Of a stretch of DNA of 41,200 bases, positions 1-12,278 are shown one piece after another; position 1 is the first letter of the stretch, and each line of letters begins with the position of its first letter. The position numbers were made by a program, and so were the translations under genes. Where the stretch lies: positions 1-41,200 of the forward strand of contig NW_021638324.1 in the NCBI RefSeq assembly GCF_900090045.1. The letters run 5' to 3'. The notes beneath the pieces are model-generated. The model was not told where the DNA came from, searched no databases, and saw only the letters and a list, made by a program, of their open reading frames with translations. This DNA comes from Plasmodium malariae (lineage: Eukaryota > Apicomplexa > Aconoidasida > Haemosporida > Plasmodiidae).

Positions 1-1154
1 CTAACCCTGAACCCTAAACCCTAAAACCCTGAACCCTAAACCTGAACCCTAAACCCTGAACCCTAAACCCTAAACCCTAAACCCTGAACCCTAAACCCTG
101 AACCCTAAAACCCTAAACCCTGAACCCTGAACCCTAAACCTGAACCCTAAACCCTAAACCCTGAACCCTGAACCCTAAACCCTAAAACCTAAACCCTGAC
201 CCTAAACCCTGAACCCTAAACCTAAACCCTGAACCCTAAACCTAAAACCTGAACCCTGAACCCTGAACCCTAAACCCTAAACCTGAACCCTGAACCCTAA
301 AACCCTGAACCCTAAACCCTGAACCCTGAACCCTGAACCCTAAACCCTGAACCCTAAACCCTGAACCCTAAACCCTAAACCCTGAACCCTGAACCCTAAA
401 ACCTGAACCCTAAACCCTAAAACCCTGAACCCTGAACCCTAAACCTAAACCCTGAAACCTGAACCCTAAAACCCTAAACCCTGAACCCTAAACCCTGAAC
501 CCTGAACCCTGAACCCCCTAAACCTGAACCCTGAACCCTAAACCCTAAACCCTAAACCCAAACCCTAAACCTGAACCCTGAACCCTAAACCCTAAACCCT
601 AAACCCTAAAAACCCTGAACCCTGAACCCTAAACCTAAACCCTGAACCCTAAACCCTGAACCCTAAACCTAAACCCTAAACCCTAAACCCTAAACCCTGA
701 ACCCTGAACCCTGAACCCTAAACCCTAAACCCTGAACCCTAAACCCTGAACCCTAAACCCTGAACCCTGAACCCTGAAACCCTGAACCCTAAACCCTAAA
801 CCCTGAACCCTAAAACCTAAACCCTGAACCCTAAACCCTGAACCCTAAACCCTGAAACCCTAAACCCTGAACCCTAAACCCTGAACCCTAAACCCTGAAC
901 CCTGAACCCTAAACCCTGAACCCTAAACCCTGAACCCTAAACCCTAAACCCCTAAACCCTAAACCCTAAACCCTAAACCCTGAACCCTAAACCCTAAACC
1001 CTGAACCCTGAACCCTAAACCCTGAACCCTAAACCCTAAACCCTAAACCCTGAACCCTAAACCCTGAACCCTGAACCCTAACCCTGAACCCTGAACCCTA
1101 AACCCTGAACCCTAAAACCTAAACCCTGAACCCTAAACCCTGAACCCTAAACCC
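1..1154. repeat. Telomeric repeat array (left chromosome end)
   Basis: The stretch is a continuous mix of CCCTAAA and CCCTGAA units, with occasional slipped forms (CCTAAA, CCCTAAAA, CCCCCTAA). This is the C-rich strand of the Plasmodium telomere repeat GGGTT(T/C)A. C-rich units read 5' to 3' at the start of the window place the physical chromosome end at base 1. The array stops abruptly after a last CCC at 1154, and ordinary AT-rich DNA follows at once, with no further degenerate units. The two unit types are interspersed rather than in blocks. Confidence 0.98.
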
Positions 1155-2433
1155 ATGAATTCACAGGCAAATTATTTCATTACAATTTAAATATGGTGTT
1201 TTTCTATACAATACATGCATAGACATAAAATATATAATTTAACTATAAAATATGTACGGAATATTCAAGCGTGTTTATTACTGTTAATTATACTTTATAA
1301 TAATCTATGTTTAATATGTATTCAAATATAATTTATTTATTTTATGTCATATTTACTAGTCTATATTATTTCCTTTCACTAATACAAATTATTAATATGA
1401 ATAATTTGTATCGATAAAAATGGTAGATTTCTTAACAGAAAAAGAAAATATTGGGATAATAATAGAAATGTTAACACCTTTTTAATATATAAATGCCACA
1501 CTATTATTCATAAATATAAAAGGTATATTAATTTTATAAGTAACAGTTCATAAATATAAACAGTATTTTAAAATTTTATATATAGTTATTAAATCGAAAT
1601 TGTTTTTAACGCAATAGCTTATATTTAAGTAAATTAAATAAAAGTTTTATTTTATATTATTAGTGGAATTTATTGCAATATCACAAATTTAAATTTTGTA
1701 AAATGATAATATGTTAAATGATTACAAATATTTTATATAATTTAGTATTTCGAGTTTTATCATATTTTTTAAAATACATAAATTTCTGACTCATAAGTTA
1801 TTTATAGTTCTTTTATGATTTAATAATGAACCATAATTAGAAAACAATTATTAATAATTGATATTCATGAAATTTTTTTGAATAAGATAAAAAAATTTTC
1901 TAATATATCTATGGATTATCTGAATTTTATATTTATATAAAATAGTAATATACTTAATTTAAAATTTTTATGTTATTACTAGAGCGTATAGAAGTTTTTT
2001 AAAATAAGAAATTAAATAAATTTTCCTTTATATTTCAAAAATAATTATTATTTATCTATTATTTAAATAAAATATTTCTTATTAAATATAAGAAAAAAAA
2101 AATTTTTTTTTAAAAGCGTTTTAAATTGTTTACTAAAAATTTACTTCTAAATTTTCAAAAGATAATTTAAAATAAGAGTTCTCCATATGATAAGTAAGAA
2201 TAATTGCATGTACTTTTGAACGAAAAAGATTAATTTTAAAATACTTATTCATTGTTATTGTCAAAATCCTCTTGAAAAAATGCATCATGCAAATATCTAA
2301 TGAAAATTACAATAGATATGAAGTGAATATATAGAATATAACTGTAAGAAGTTGTAATAATTATAGCTTTCATAACAAATAATGGATATATTGTAAATTA
2401 AAGAATTTATTTATAGCAGAATAACGACATTAG
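1155..2433. other. Telomere-adjacent non-coding AT-rich DNA
   Basis: No open frame of convincing composition, RNA gene or tandem repeat block was seen here. I see no array of longer subtelomeric repeats of the kind that flanks P. falciparum telomeres. The stretch ends at an in-frame TAG that bounds the coding-like relic which follows. Confidence 0.6.
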
Positions 2434-2751
2434 TGTATCTATAACATTATTAATAAACTTACGGATTTTTCTTTTAATATTAGTGATACATCCAACGTAC
2501 ATGATTATACATGTAATTATATTTCTAAAAACTTAAAAAAATTGAACGAAAAAATAGTACAGAATTGTAAGCACGCTAATTTTACAAATTATAATATATT
2601 AGATTTTGGTATTTTTTTGAATAGCAATAAATGCTAGGAATATTTTGATTACCTCACTGAAATTAATATTTTGCATTACAGCTATATATTAAATTGTTCT
2701 ACTTATAATTATGATTTTCATTTTTCGGGGATACTTTTAATATCATTTTAA
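2434..2751 (+). pseudogene. Coding-like relic, possibly the N-terminal half of a PIR protein
   Basis: One forward frame stays open for 105 codons apart from a single TAG at 2635-2637, and ends at TAA 2749-2751. The peptide has a balanced composition with cysteines spaced as in PIR N-terminal domains. It reads TCNYISKNLKKLNEK, then a Cys, then NKC-stop-EYFDYLTE, recalling the PIR pattern of Cys, a leucine helix, and a Cys followed by Tyr-Phe/Leu-x-Tyr. There is no start codon, signal or membrane exon. The PIR assignment is inference from the motif layout only. It could be a relic of another exported family, or chance in AT-rich DNA. Confidence 0.38.
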
Positions 2752-5220
2752 ATATAATAAAAAGCAGAATCCGAAAAATCGATGTAAATATTAAAATCCA
2801 AAGATTATTTAAGAGGCAAAACATCCATAAAATTGGAAGTACATCAATCCTACAGATAAGCATGCAAAAATTATTATTCAATAACCATACAGATACGTAT
2901 ATAAAAATTTAATATTAGAATAATTTTATAGTATCATCTTAATTTCTTTTTCACTCTTAGACTTATTACTCATGTTTTATATTTTTATAAAGTCAACATA
3001 AATTCAATTTTGAAATATAATTATATTAACATACATACAATATAATTCTTAATAGTGCATAAACGTAAAGTAAATATATTACATATAATTTATATTTTTG
3101 ACGTCCATAATATATTACACCTTTCATAATCTCATTACGTAGAAATAACATAAAAAAAAAAAGTATATTAAGAATATTTTTCAGAAAAAACGTACACATT
3201 AATTATTAAAATATAATTCGCAGTGCACAAATAAAAATAGATAAAGAGGAAAATTTTCCTATCATATCATCAAAAATAAATTTCCTTCGGAAATTATTAA
3301 TGTCTTAAAGCAAATAAATTAAGAAGAAAAATAATTTATTCTTTTTTTATATTTTAATTGAAAAGTGAGCATGCGTACCATAAAAAGAATTATATATTAA
3401 TATAATGTAATTATTCCATACATAAATTTTATATAAATAGAAAAAAACATTTTAATTAAATACAGATATAACGCATATTAACAAAAGAAAAAAAAAATAA
3501 TATATAAATAAATGTTAAAAATAATTAATTCTTTTATCAATATTCTTATTATCAGTGCTTTTATTTTTACCATGTAAAATTGTCCATATATTGTAGCTTC
3601 ATTTTGAGTGGAATTGGCATATTCTTTTACAACGAAAAATATATAGTTATGTTAATTGACTAAATAATAATTTTTTAACATGTATGTCGGATAAGTATAA
3701 TATATATTAATTTTACATTATTATTTTATTTTAACCATCAGGGAATCAAATTTATTAAATTTAATTAAATCATTACAAATTTTTCTAAAAACTTTTACGT
3801 TGTAAATATTATACACTACACTTATTCAATTAAATATTGTAAAAAAAACATAGAATGATTTTTTAAATAGATATTATAAAAAAATTTTCCAACAAATAAG
3901 AACAATGTTAACTATTATTAATTATCTACATATAAAAAGAATTCATCTTTTTTTACTTTTTTTTTATTTTAATTATGAGCGTTATAAATATGAAAAGGTT
4001 ATTAATGATCAATAAAAACTATATAATAATTGTGTGTTCTTAAAATAATATTAGTTCTCTCATAAATATACTTATAGACATAAAAAATAGAAAATATATA
4101 TAAACAAATGCGTACACATTATTATATTGTTATAATAAATATATATTTATTTTTATTTCCTTTAATGATTATTTAACTTTTTACAGATATATATAACATA
4201 TTTCTAGAAAGTTACTATTATGAAAAAGAAAAACAAAAAATTTCAATTTATTATCTGCGGATATATTTTTACATTTAGTACATTATATTAACTTATTATA
4301 ATGTAATGTTTACATATAAATAGGTAATGAGTGAATTTTTTTTTATAAATTTTCAATATAATATGTATTTAAGTAATTTTTAAAAAATTGAAATAATTTC
4401 ACAATTAATTACAATAAAAGTATTATGAAAGTTTGTTATTTCATTCAAATTGAAATATCCTGTATGCTCATCTTATTATATCATTTTAATTAATCCATAT
4501 TTAAAAAAAATACTATATTATATATTTATACCTTGATATTTACACCATGCAAAGAAGACTACATATCTGATAAAAACAAAAAATTTACAATAAATATCTT
4601 TTATAAGAAATTTAAAATAAAAGTTGCTTTAAAAAATAAAGTTTATGTTCTTTCCTAAGTAAAAAACTATATATATTTATTTATTCTCGTGACAGAATAT
4701 ATTACTCCCTTTCATTATATGCAAAACAAGGAACATTTATTATTAAATTAGAACTAATAGGTTATTTTTCTAATTACTTAAACAAATAGTAATTTTCTTC
4801 TAAGAAAAAAAAAAATAGTAAGCATAGTTTATATTAGTTTAAATAAAAATAAACAAAAATACTCCATTAAAATTATGTTAATTCTACTGCTATGTATGCT
4901 TTTTAAAGCACAAATATATACTTTTCATATAATTCTATTTTAATAAGCAAATATATGTATTATCCAGTAATATATAATTAAAAAAATATAATAATTTAAA
5001 ACATAAATTATAAAAACTTAAAACCTTTAAATTCATAAAAAAACTAAGAACATAAATTTCTATTTTTTTGGAGCTAGAAAATATACTAATATCTAATTGC
5101 TTGCATAAATTTTCAACAATTAACTATATGTTTATTATACACATAACTAATGACATTGTAAATATTACATCGTATTAAAATATACGTTGCCTTAAAAAAA
5201 TAAATTCCTTATTATTCTTT
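2752..5220. other. Non-coding DNA with the 3' flank of the first fam-l gene
   Basis: No gene was recognised. The right-hand 0.55 kb looks like the shared downstream flank of the fam-l copies. A block near 5028-5050 (AAATTCATAAAAAAAC, then TAAGAACATA) lies about 175 bases below the stop codon. Similar blocks lie at comparable distances below the genes ending at 25974, 35510 and 38484. Two short residue-balanced open stretches on the minus strand (3478-3651 and about 3725-3830) were not strong enough to call. Confidence 0.5.
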
Positions 5221-6161
5221 TCACTTTTTACTGAACTTAATTTTTTCATATTTTTTAGCTTTTTTATGGTAATAAAAAACGTACGATATAAGTGTAACAC
5301 CTAATATTAAAAAAGGAATGACATATAATACAATATTAAATAAATTTCCTAATACAGCATTAGTTGTTCTTTTTTTTGCACCAATCAATAACCAACTAAA
5401 ACCATTCTTCAAAATATTTTTCCAGGAAACTGAAGTCGTCTCCAATCCTGATAATTCCAAAAATCCATTTTCATTAGATAAACACAGAGATATATCTACT
5501 ATGAGTAGACTAAATAATAAAAAAAACAATAATAAAGGTGATCCTAATCGTAATGAGAATTTTTTACGCATTATTTTTTTGTAAGTCTTATCACTAATAT
5601 TCTTGTTCCTTTTAAGAAAATCTACAAAATCCAGTTCTTTGAATATTTTTTTTTCAAGATGACTGTATTTTTTTGTCACAAATTTAGAATATTTATTGTT
5701 CATATCTTGTTTGTGTCCATCATAATTATTTAATGAACCTCTATATAATTCTTTTTTTTTTTCTGTGCACTCCTTTTCAGTATTAGATATATCCTTTTTT
5801 TTGTCCATTCCATTATTTGATATATCATCTCTTAACATTACAACTTTTGAATCCTTATCCTTTTTATATTTTGCTAGTAATCGATATATTCTGTCGTCTA
5901 ATTTTATAGCAAGCGTGTACTTTTTGCCTAGGTATTTGTTAGACGTAATCTAAAAATCCAAAATAAATAATAGTTATTTAATGAATAAATAATATAATGA
6001 TGAAAACAGTATTCATAAAAATATAAAATGAAAAATATAAATAACAAAAATATTCTTAAATAATTTTATCATACCACATGATTACTTAGATGCGGTATCC
6101 ACGTTAAGAAGATAAGTACAACAATTTTAATAAATGAGAAAATCATAATGCTTTTTTTCAT
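5221..6161 (-). CDS. fam-l-type exported membrane protein, intact, two exons
   Basis: The structure is complement(join(5221..5949,6075..6161)), 271 residues. Exon 1 is 29 codons: MKKSIMIFSF, then a hydrophobic signal-like core ending LTWIPHLSNHV. The 125-nt intron runs from GTATGATA to TTTTTAG and joins in phase 0. Exon 2 carries RIYRLLAKYK, a PEXEL-like site with Arg at residue 52 but Lys where PEXEL has Glu/Gln/Asp. A charged stretch follows, then the family motif YSHLEKKIFKELDFVDFL. Two membrane segments lie at about 167-186 and 234-257, and the tail is basic (YYHKKAKKYEKIKF). Length and order match the roughly 250-residue P. malariae fam-l family. The family's function is unknown and export to the host cell is inferred. 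An ATG at 5838 lies inside the mature region and is not the start. Confidence 0.9.
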
Positions 6162-7713
6162 GTTCTGTTCTTTAAATATTTTAAAATATTTAGTAAAAAT
6201 ATATAAATAGTTATACTATAACCTCTTAAAGGCAAAGGACATTATATTAGTTATTTAATTCCAATTTTTTTTTCTTTTTTGTATCTACTTAATAAAATTT
6301 ATATAAATATAGAGTATTTTATAACATCGATATACAAAAATAATATTAAAAAGGTATTATAAATATTTTAACTTTATAGTGCTTATTAAAAAAAAATAAC
6401 TTTCATCTAAATAAAATAATTTTAATTTATATAAAAATATTCAAAATATATATTTTAATGATTTAGCAGAGTAGTTTAACTAAATGATTTTTATTATTAA
6501 TTTCATTCAGAATATATTATGAAAAAAATAATATTTCCATATTATAAGGAAATACGGAATTTATATACCATATAGATCGTATAGTATACATATAAAATAC
6601 ATTATTTCATACCCTAAAACCAATAAGTAATGTTATGAATATCTTGTCATTAAAAATTATAATTTTATTAACATGATGTTTTTAAAGAAATTATTTGTAA
6701 AAAAATATTAATTATAACAACACAAAAACAGTAATAATAAATAAGGATAACTATATTTTACATAATATTTTGTAAAATGTTAATATATCAGCATAATAAA
6801 TTTATGCATAAAGGAAGTACGATCTTTTATATTATAGTCCTTGCTTATAGAATCGAGAATATATGGAAATACCTAATTTCTGAAAAAATATATAAAGTTA
6901 AATAAGTTCTAATTTTCCTGTTTTTTCGAAAAGTTTTGAAAGTTATAGATTTAATTAAAATAAATATAAATCATTATTTCTAAGTGAAAAGTATTTATAT
7001 CTAACTACTTAATTATTTTTAATTAATTGTAAACATTTAGAAGGAATATTAATATAATCGAAAAAAAAAAAAAAAAAGAAGAAAGAAAGGAGATTAAAGA
7101 TATAATAAGCATTGACATAGTACAAATAATTTGATTAATTTGGAAATATATATGAAATAAATTTACAAATAATATACAGAATAAAAATGATTTGTAACGA
7201 ATCATTAAGTACAACAGTATAATTTACTAAAAAGTATGGTATAATAATTTTTCTATGTATGATTTTCAAATAAATTTATTATTTTGTTTTTATTCATTTA
7301 AAAATACTCAATGCTTGTAATGTATTTTAACGGTAAATCATAATAAATCTTTATAAATATATAAAAAATAACATTTTATTAAAAATACTTTTAACGGAAG
7401 AAACATATTTTTTCCAAATAATTTATTTTTTTAAAAGATAAAGTGAGGATTATATTTATAAAAATATCATAATCGTAAAAATTTATTGTAATAATCTTAT
7501 ATATAATTTTATATTGTTCTTATTAAAAAGTCTTAGCCTGCAAGTTAATAAGTTGAAAATTGAAATAGAAAAAAAATTTCCTAAATTTAAAACGCCATTT
7601 TTAAATTATAAAAATTAAAGTTATTATATATTTATTCCTTTAATGTATATATTATTATAGTAACAACACTTAATAATTCTTTTATTTAGTCTCTTTTAGG
7701 TTTTTCTCAAATT
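6162..7713. other. 5' flank of the first fam-l gene; non-coding
   Basis: No coding signal was recognised. Around 6600-6680 the sequence (including TAATTTTATTAACATGATGT) resembles a block upstream of the fam-l gene that starts at 26938, so part of this stretch is probably shared paralogous 5' flank. A poly-A run at about 7062-7077 is a simple repeat. Confidence 0.5.
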
Positions 7714-7905
7714 TTATTGTCCCATTTTTTTAATTTTATTTAATGTTTCTTTATATAATATAATTTTACCGATTTTAAAAATATGTAATAATCCATGTCT
7801 ATATATTATAAAATAATTTTCGAAAAATAAGGATACCACATAATTATATCCTTCCAAGCAATTATTTAAAAATACGATTTTCTTTTCTAGAAATACTGGT
7901 GATTT
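7714..7905 (-). pseudogene. Coding-like fragment, unrecognised
   Basis: A reverse-strand frame of 63 codons lies between stops at 7906-7908 and 7714-7716. Its composition is protein-like, with segments such as LEGYNYVVSLFFENYFIIYR and KIGKIILYKETLNKIKKMG, and G is favoured at first codon positions. The same frame continues on both sides with scattered TAA codons, so it may be the core of a decayed gene. No start codon, splice site or family match was identified. Open stretches of this length do arise by chance in DNA this AT-rich, so the call is weak. Confidence 0.25.
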
Positions 7906-9170
7906 TTAAACTTTTTTTTGGGTCTTCTTGGAAAATATATCATTATTTTTCACAATTATTTATACCTCTCTTAAGTTAGAAAATAATGAATTAATAGTTT
8001 AATTTCCTTGTAAAATATTAATTTTCCTCCTTATTTAGTTTATATATCATGGATAAATTGCTCGGTTATATATATATATTACTCAATAAAGTTAGTGTAA
8101 TTTTCGTATTATGTATTTTTTACATTTAATAAATAATATAATTAATATTTAATGCATACAAATTAAATAAGTTAAATATATAATAACATGAAATTTAATT
8201 ATATTATTTACATTCCTGTGCAAGATATATAATACAATGTCTACAAAAAACATGATATCTTTTTTGAATGTTCAATAATTATAGAAGTTAATCCACGGTT
8301 TATAAGATTTCATCATAATTCACAAAGAGTAGCTTATATTTTTTCTTTTATACAAAATAAAAATATTTGAAATGTTTACTATTTTATAATTTTACATAAT
8401 AATTATATGTTCTACTGGGTCTAAAAAAATTTTATACTAAAAATAATAAATACACTCTTAACATACAACCTAAAAATATGAACGTTTATATAGTAATTAT
8501 ATAAATGGATGTGTGATACAGAAAATATCTAATATTTTTATTTAAGTACAAAATTTTATAAATTAGTGAAGAATTCATAAGAATTATATTATTAAGTGCA
8601 TAATTGGATCATTCTTAAAATTTCTTATTATATTAAGTGAATCTATTCAACTATAATGAATCTCGATTATTATAAATTATTCACTAGAACAGTTAAACAC
8701 GCAAGCATAATCATCTTCTACTACTACATTTTAATAATTTATCTTATAATGTCCAATGGTTATATTATCATTTAATTCATTACTTTTCATATATTTTCTT
8801 TTTTATAGCACTATAAGTTATTCTAGCTAAAAAAGAGAATACCATTCCACTACCCCTGTAATCTATGAAGACAGGAAATTTTTGGAGAAATAGTGTTTTA
8901 ATTATATATACATATAATTTATATTAATACTAGTTTATTTGGATTCTGTTAATGTCTTCAATAAGAAAAAATAAAAATATGTATATGGACAATATGTTCC
9001 CATAATGATAAATGGATCTGAAATAGATCAAACATATTTGGCCGGTAGTTCGTATCATAAAAAATACATTCTACAAAATTTAATTTATATATGTTCAGCA
9101 ATATGTATATTTGTACATATAATATAAAATTTTGAACAACTTAACTGAAATGCATACTGAAAATAAAAAA
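7906..9170. other. Ambiguous coding-like interval, unrecognised
   Basis: Slightly GC-richer patches near 8600-8900 and 8960-9060 give short residue-balanced peptides on the minus strand, for example GSGMVFSFLARITYSAIKKK at about 8783-8860 and EDDYACVFNCSSE at about 8670-8710. A plus-strand alternative overlaps near 9000-9060 (NGSEIDQTYLAGSSYHKKYI). Neither strand gives a continuous frame, start or splice pattern. It may be a heavily decayed gene continuing from the neighbouring minus-strand fragment. Confidence 0.2.
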
Positions 9171-12100
9171 TGGGTTATAACAATTTATTTTAATAATAAT
9201 ACTACATATGCAATAGTAAATAAGTATGAATCTCATACAACTATAAAAGATTCATATATAAAGATATATGTAAAAAGTTTAACAAGGTAAAAAAAAAAAC
9301 AATATATGAAATTAAAAGACAAATATATAAGAAAAATTCTGAGTAATAAAGACACATAAATATAAAAAAAAATTAATTGTGATTATATAACCAATATTCA
9401 AATTACTCATTAATATTAACATACTTAGAATACATGATATTTCTAATATGAAATTTATCCATACAATATATGTAAAGGAAATATAGCAAAAAGTACAAAT
9501 CAATAATTCATTAAACATAACATAATCAATAAATGCAATATATAAGGAGAATATTAATTAAAATTAAATAAAAATTCTTAATAATAACAGTATGTTAAAT
9601 ATTAATTTTGAATTAATACACAAATAATAATTTTTATAGTATGATTATTAAATTATAAATAATGTTATATATTAGTGACCTCAATTATTGTATGATGAAT
9701 ACTATAACAATAGAATTTTATAAAGAATAACTTATACGTAGAACGAACTTATTTAATCCTATAAAATGAAATTGTACCGGTTAAAAAATAAAAATAATAG
9801 TACGTATTATATATTATCATAATATTCATAAATATTATTTTATCATTTTAATCGCGAAAATATATATTAAAATATATTCTTTTAATAATATGATACGACT
9901 ATGTACATATCTGTATAAATAAAAGAATATCAGTAAAATTAAGACATTATTATCATCAAAGTAAAATTGTTTATATTATATTTTAGATAAATTATAATAT
10001 AAAAAGGTTTACACTATAAAATTATGTTAATAATTAAGAATTCTAGTTCGATAACATGAAATATAAATTTAAATACTTAAGTGCCTCTTTATAATTATAT
10101 ATACCACAGTTTTTTTGTTCTGTTGTTGTACATATTAAATAAGAAAAAATTATAATACGTTATTTAATAAAATGCATCATTGTAAATGTATTTACTTCTA
10201 CACATTTTTTTAACTTCATGCTGAAATAATTTTTATCCATATAGCATTATTACTAGCTTATGTTATGTTAATGATTTACATAAAAATATATCTATTCTTA
10301 AGTTAAGCATTATCTTTTAAATAAAAGTCTAAATATATTATTCATAATAAAATTAAAGAAAACTTATTAATTCATATGAATTTATATTAAGCTTGTATTA
10401 TATTTAAATAAATGTAATGTATAAATTGTAGTATTATACAAAAATTCTGATGATATATTAAAAAAAAATAATAATAAAAAACACATTAACAAAGAAAAAA
10501 AAAATATATCAATAAATTTATAAAATAATAAAAAAAGAAAAGAAATATTTTTAATAATAATCCTAAAACTAAATTTATTTAGTTTTTATTCAAATGACAT
10601 CAAGTATTTCAGATAATCATATGTTTTTTACTCGTTACCACATATTAATCGACAAAAATATATTCATGATATAAATTATATTTACATATATTTATATGAT
10701 ATATTCAGAAACATAAACATAAATATAAATACAATATACTTTAAAACATGATTAATTAATTGTATTTGTAGTCTATTGTACATTGTTATTAAGCAATATA
10801 TTTAAAAAAAAAAAAATAAATATTATATAAGGGACTAAAATAAAAAAATCAGAACGAACAAATATATTTTACATAAATAAATTAAAGAATAAAAATACAT
10901 TAAGATAGAACTCTTTAAAATAACATAATTATTAAAAATAACCATAACAACGTAATTTTATACGTGAAATAATTAATTACAAATATTTATTATTAATATA
11001 TATATTTTTTTAATTTTCTGACCATTCACTACTTCGTATGTATATATTTCAAAAGTAATATTAAAATAAGAAATAATATATATAATTTACACTATAATAA
11101 CCTATTTCCTTGTTTATGAGTTTAACTTGTTCTTTAATTACATTTAATATTTTACGTCTTAAGCAGTATTTTAAATAACACAAGATCTTTTTTATTTTGT
11201 ACGCTAAATAAATATTTATCATTATAAAAAAGATATTTTACTTTAGTTATATATATAAACAAACAAAAAAAGATGTAATATATTTTTAATTTACTTATAT
11301 ATAATATATATATCAATTATTACAGAAAAACAATTACAAAGATTTAATATTCTTTGTTTTGTCTAATATAAAATATTATTCTTTTTAGGTTCAATTACTA
11401 TCTTATTATTCCTTATTTAGGAACTATAATTTATTTTATATTTTTTTAAACTATATTGCATTAATGATTTTACTATAATTGTTTTTTTAATATATTTTTA
11501 TATTTTAAATAAGTATGCAAATCTTTTAATAATTATTTAATACTATAAATATACCTCTAATTAATTAAGCGTTTGTAAAAATGTATGAGCTCATATAAAA
11601 GTTTTAATAGGCACATACAATATAGTAAATATAAAAAAAATTAACAAAATAATTATAACACTATAATGGCCTATATCAACAATAAATAAAAAAAAATAAA
11701 ATAAAAATAAAATAATGACATACTATCATTACTAATAATGTACTGGTTTATATATTATTTATTTTAATTAAAACCTAAGAACAAAAAGAATTATTTATAG
11801 TATTATAAGTAATAATATCTATATATATATATATATATGTGTTTCTAATAACAGATAACAGGAAACGGTAATTAATTTTATTTTTACGGAATAAATTTTA
11901 TATTACATGTTGATGTAACTTATATATGTTGTTTTGTGGTTAATATTGTGAATTTTTCTTTATATAAGGAATATTATTCTTACAGAATCACATATACATA
12001 ATTGTGAATTAATAATAAAATATGTTTAGGATGCATCTCCATTAGTAATATATTTACTTAAGGTAAATGAAATTATGAAGCACATAAAATAAATACTAAA

Positions 12101-12278
12101 TGTATTCTATTATTTTATAGTTCATATACAAATTCTTATGTAAATTATAATTTTATAATTTATCTTTGTTAAGAAATATAAATTTAAAATAACAATATTG
12201 ATAAATAAAATATATAAATTCATATTTTTCCTTCAGAATATTATTTATCATACAGTAGAGTATTAATGTAAATCCATC
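9171..12278. other. Non-coding AT-rich DNA upstream of STP1
   Basis: No supported gene was found. A hydrophobic 68-codon minus-strand frame at 9312-9518 is almost entirely Ile/Leu/Phe/Tyr and is treated as a by-product of composition. The stretch immediately before 12279 should hold the STP1 promoter, but no motif could be named. A short AT dinucleotide run lies at about 11820-11838. Confidence 0.5.

Noticed and set aside
3478..3830. Two minus-strand residue-balanced stretches (EYANSTQNEATIYGQFYMVK and VFRKICNDLIKFNKFDSLM)
   Set aside because: The second resembles the FRNVCRDLSKYL motif of STP1, but each is under 60 codons, they are in broken context, and no exon pattern links them. They were not strong enough to list as genes.
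5318..5584. 88-codon plus-strand open frame
   Set aside because: It lies antisense to exon 2 of the fam-l gene, whose frame has family motifs and correct splice sites.
9312..9518. 68-codon hydrophobic minus-strand frame
   Set aside because: It is almost all Ile, Leu, Phe and Tyr, which AT-rich non-coding DNA yields by chance. It has no motif or splice context.
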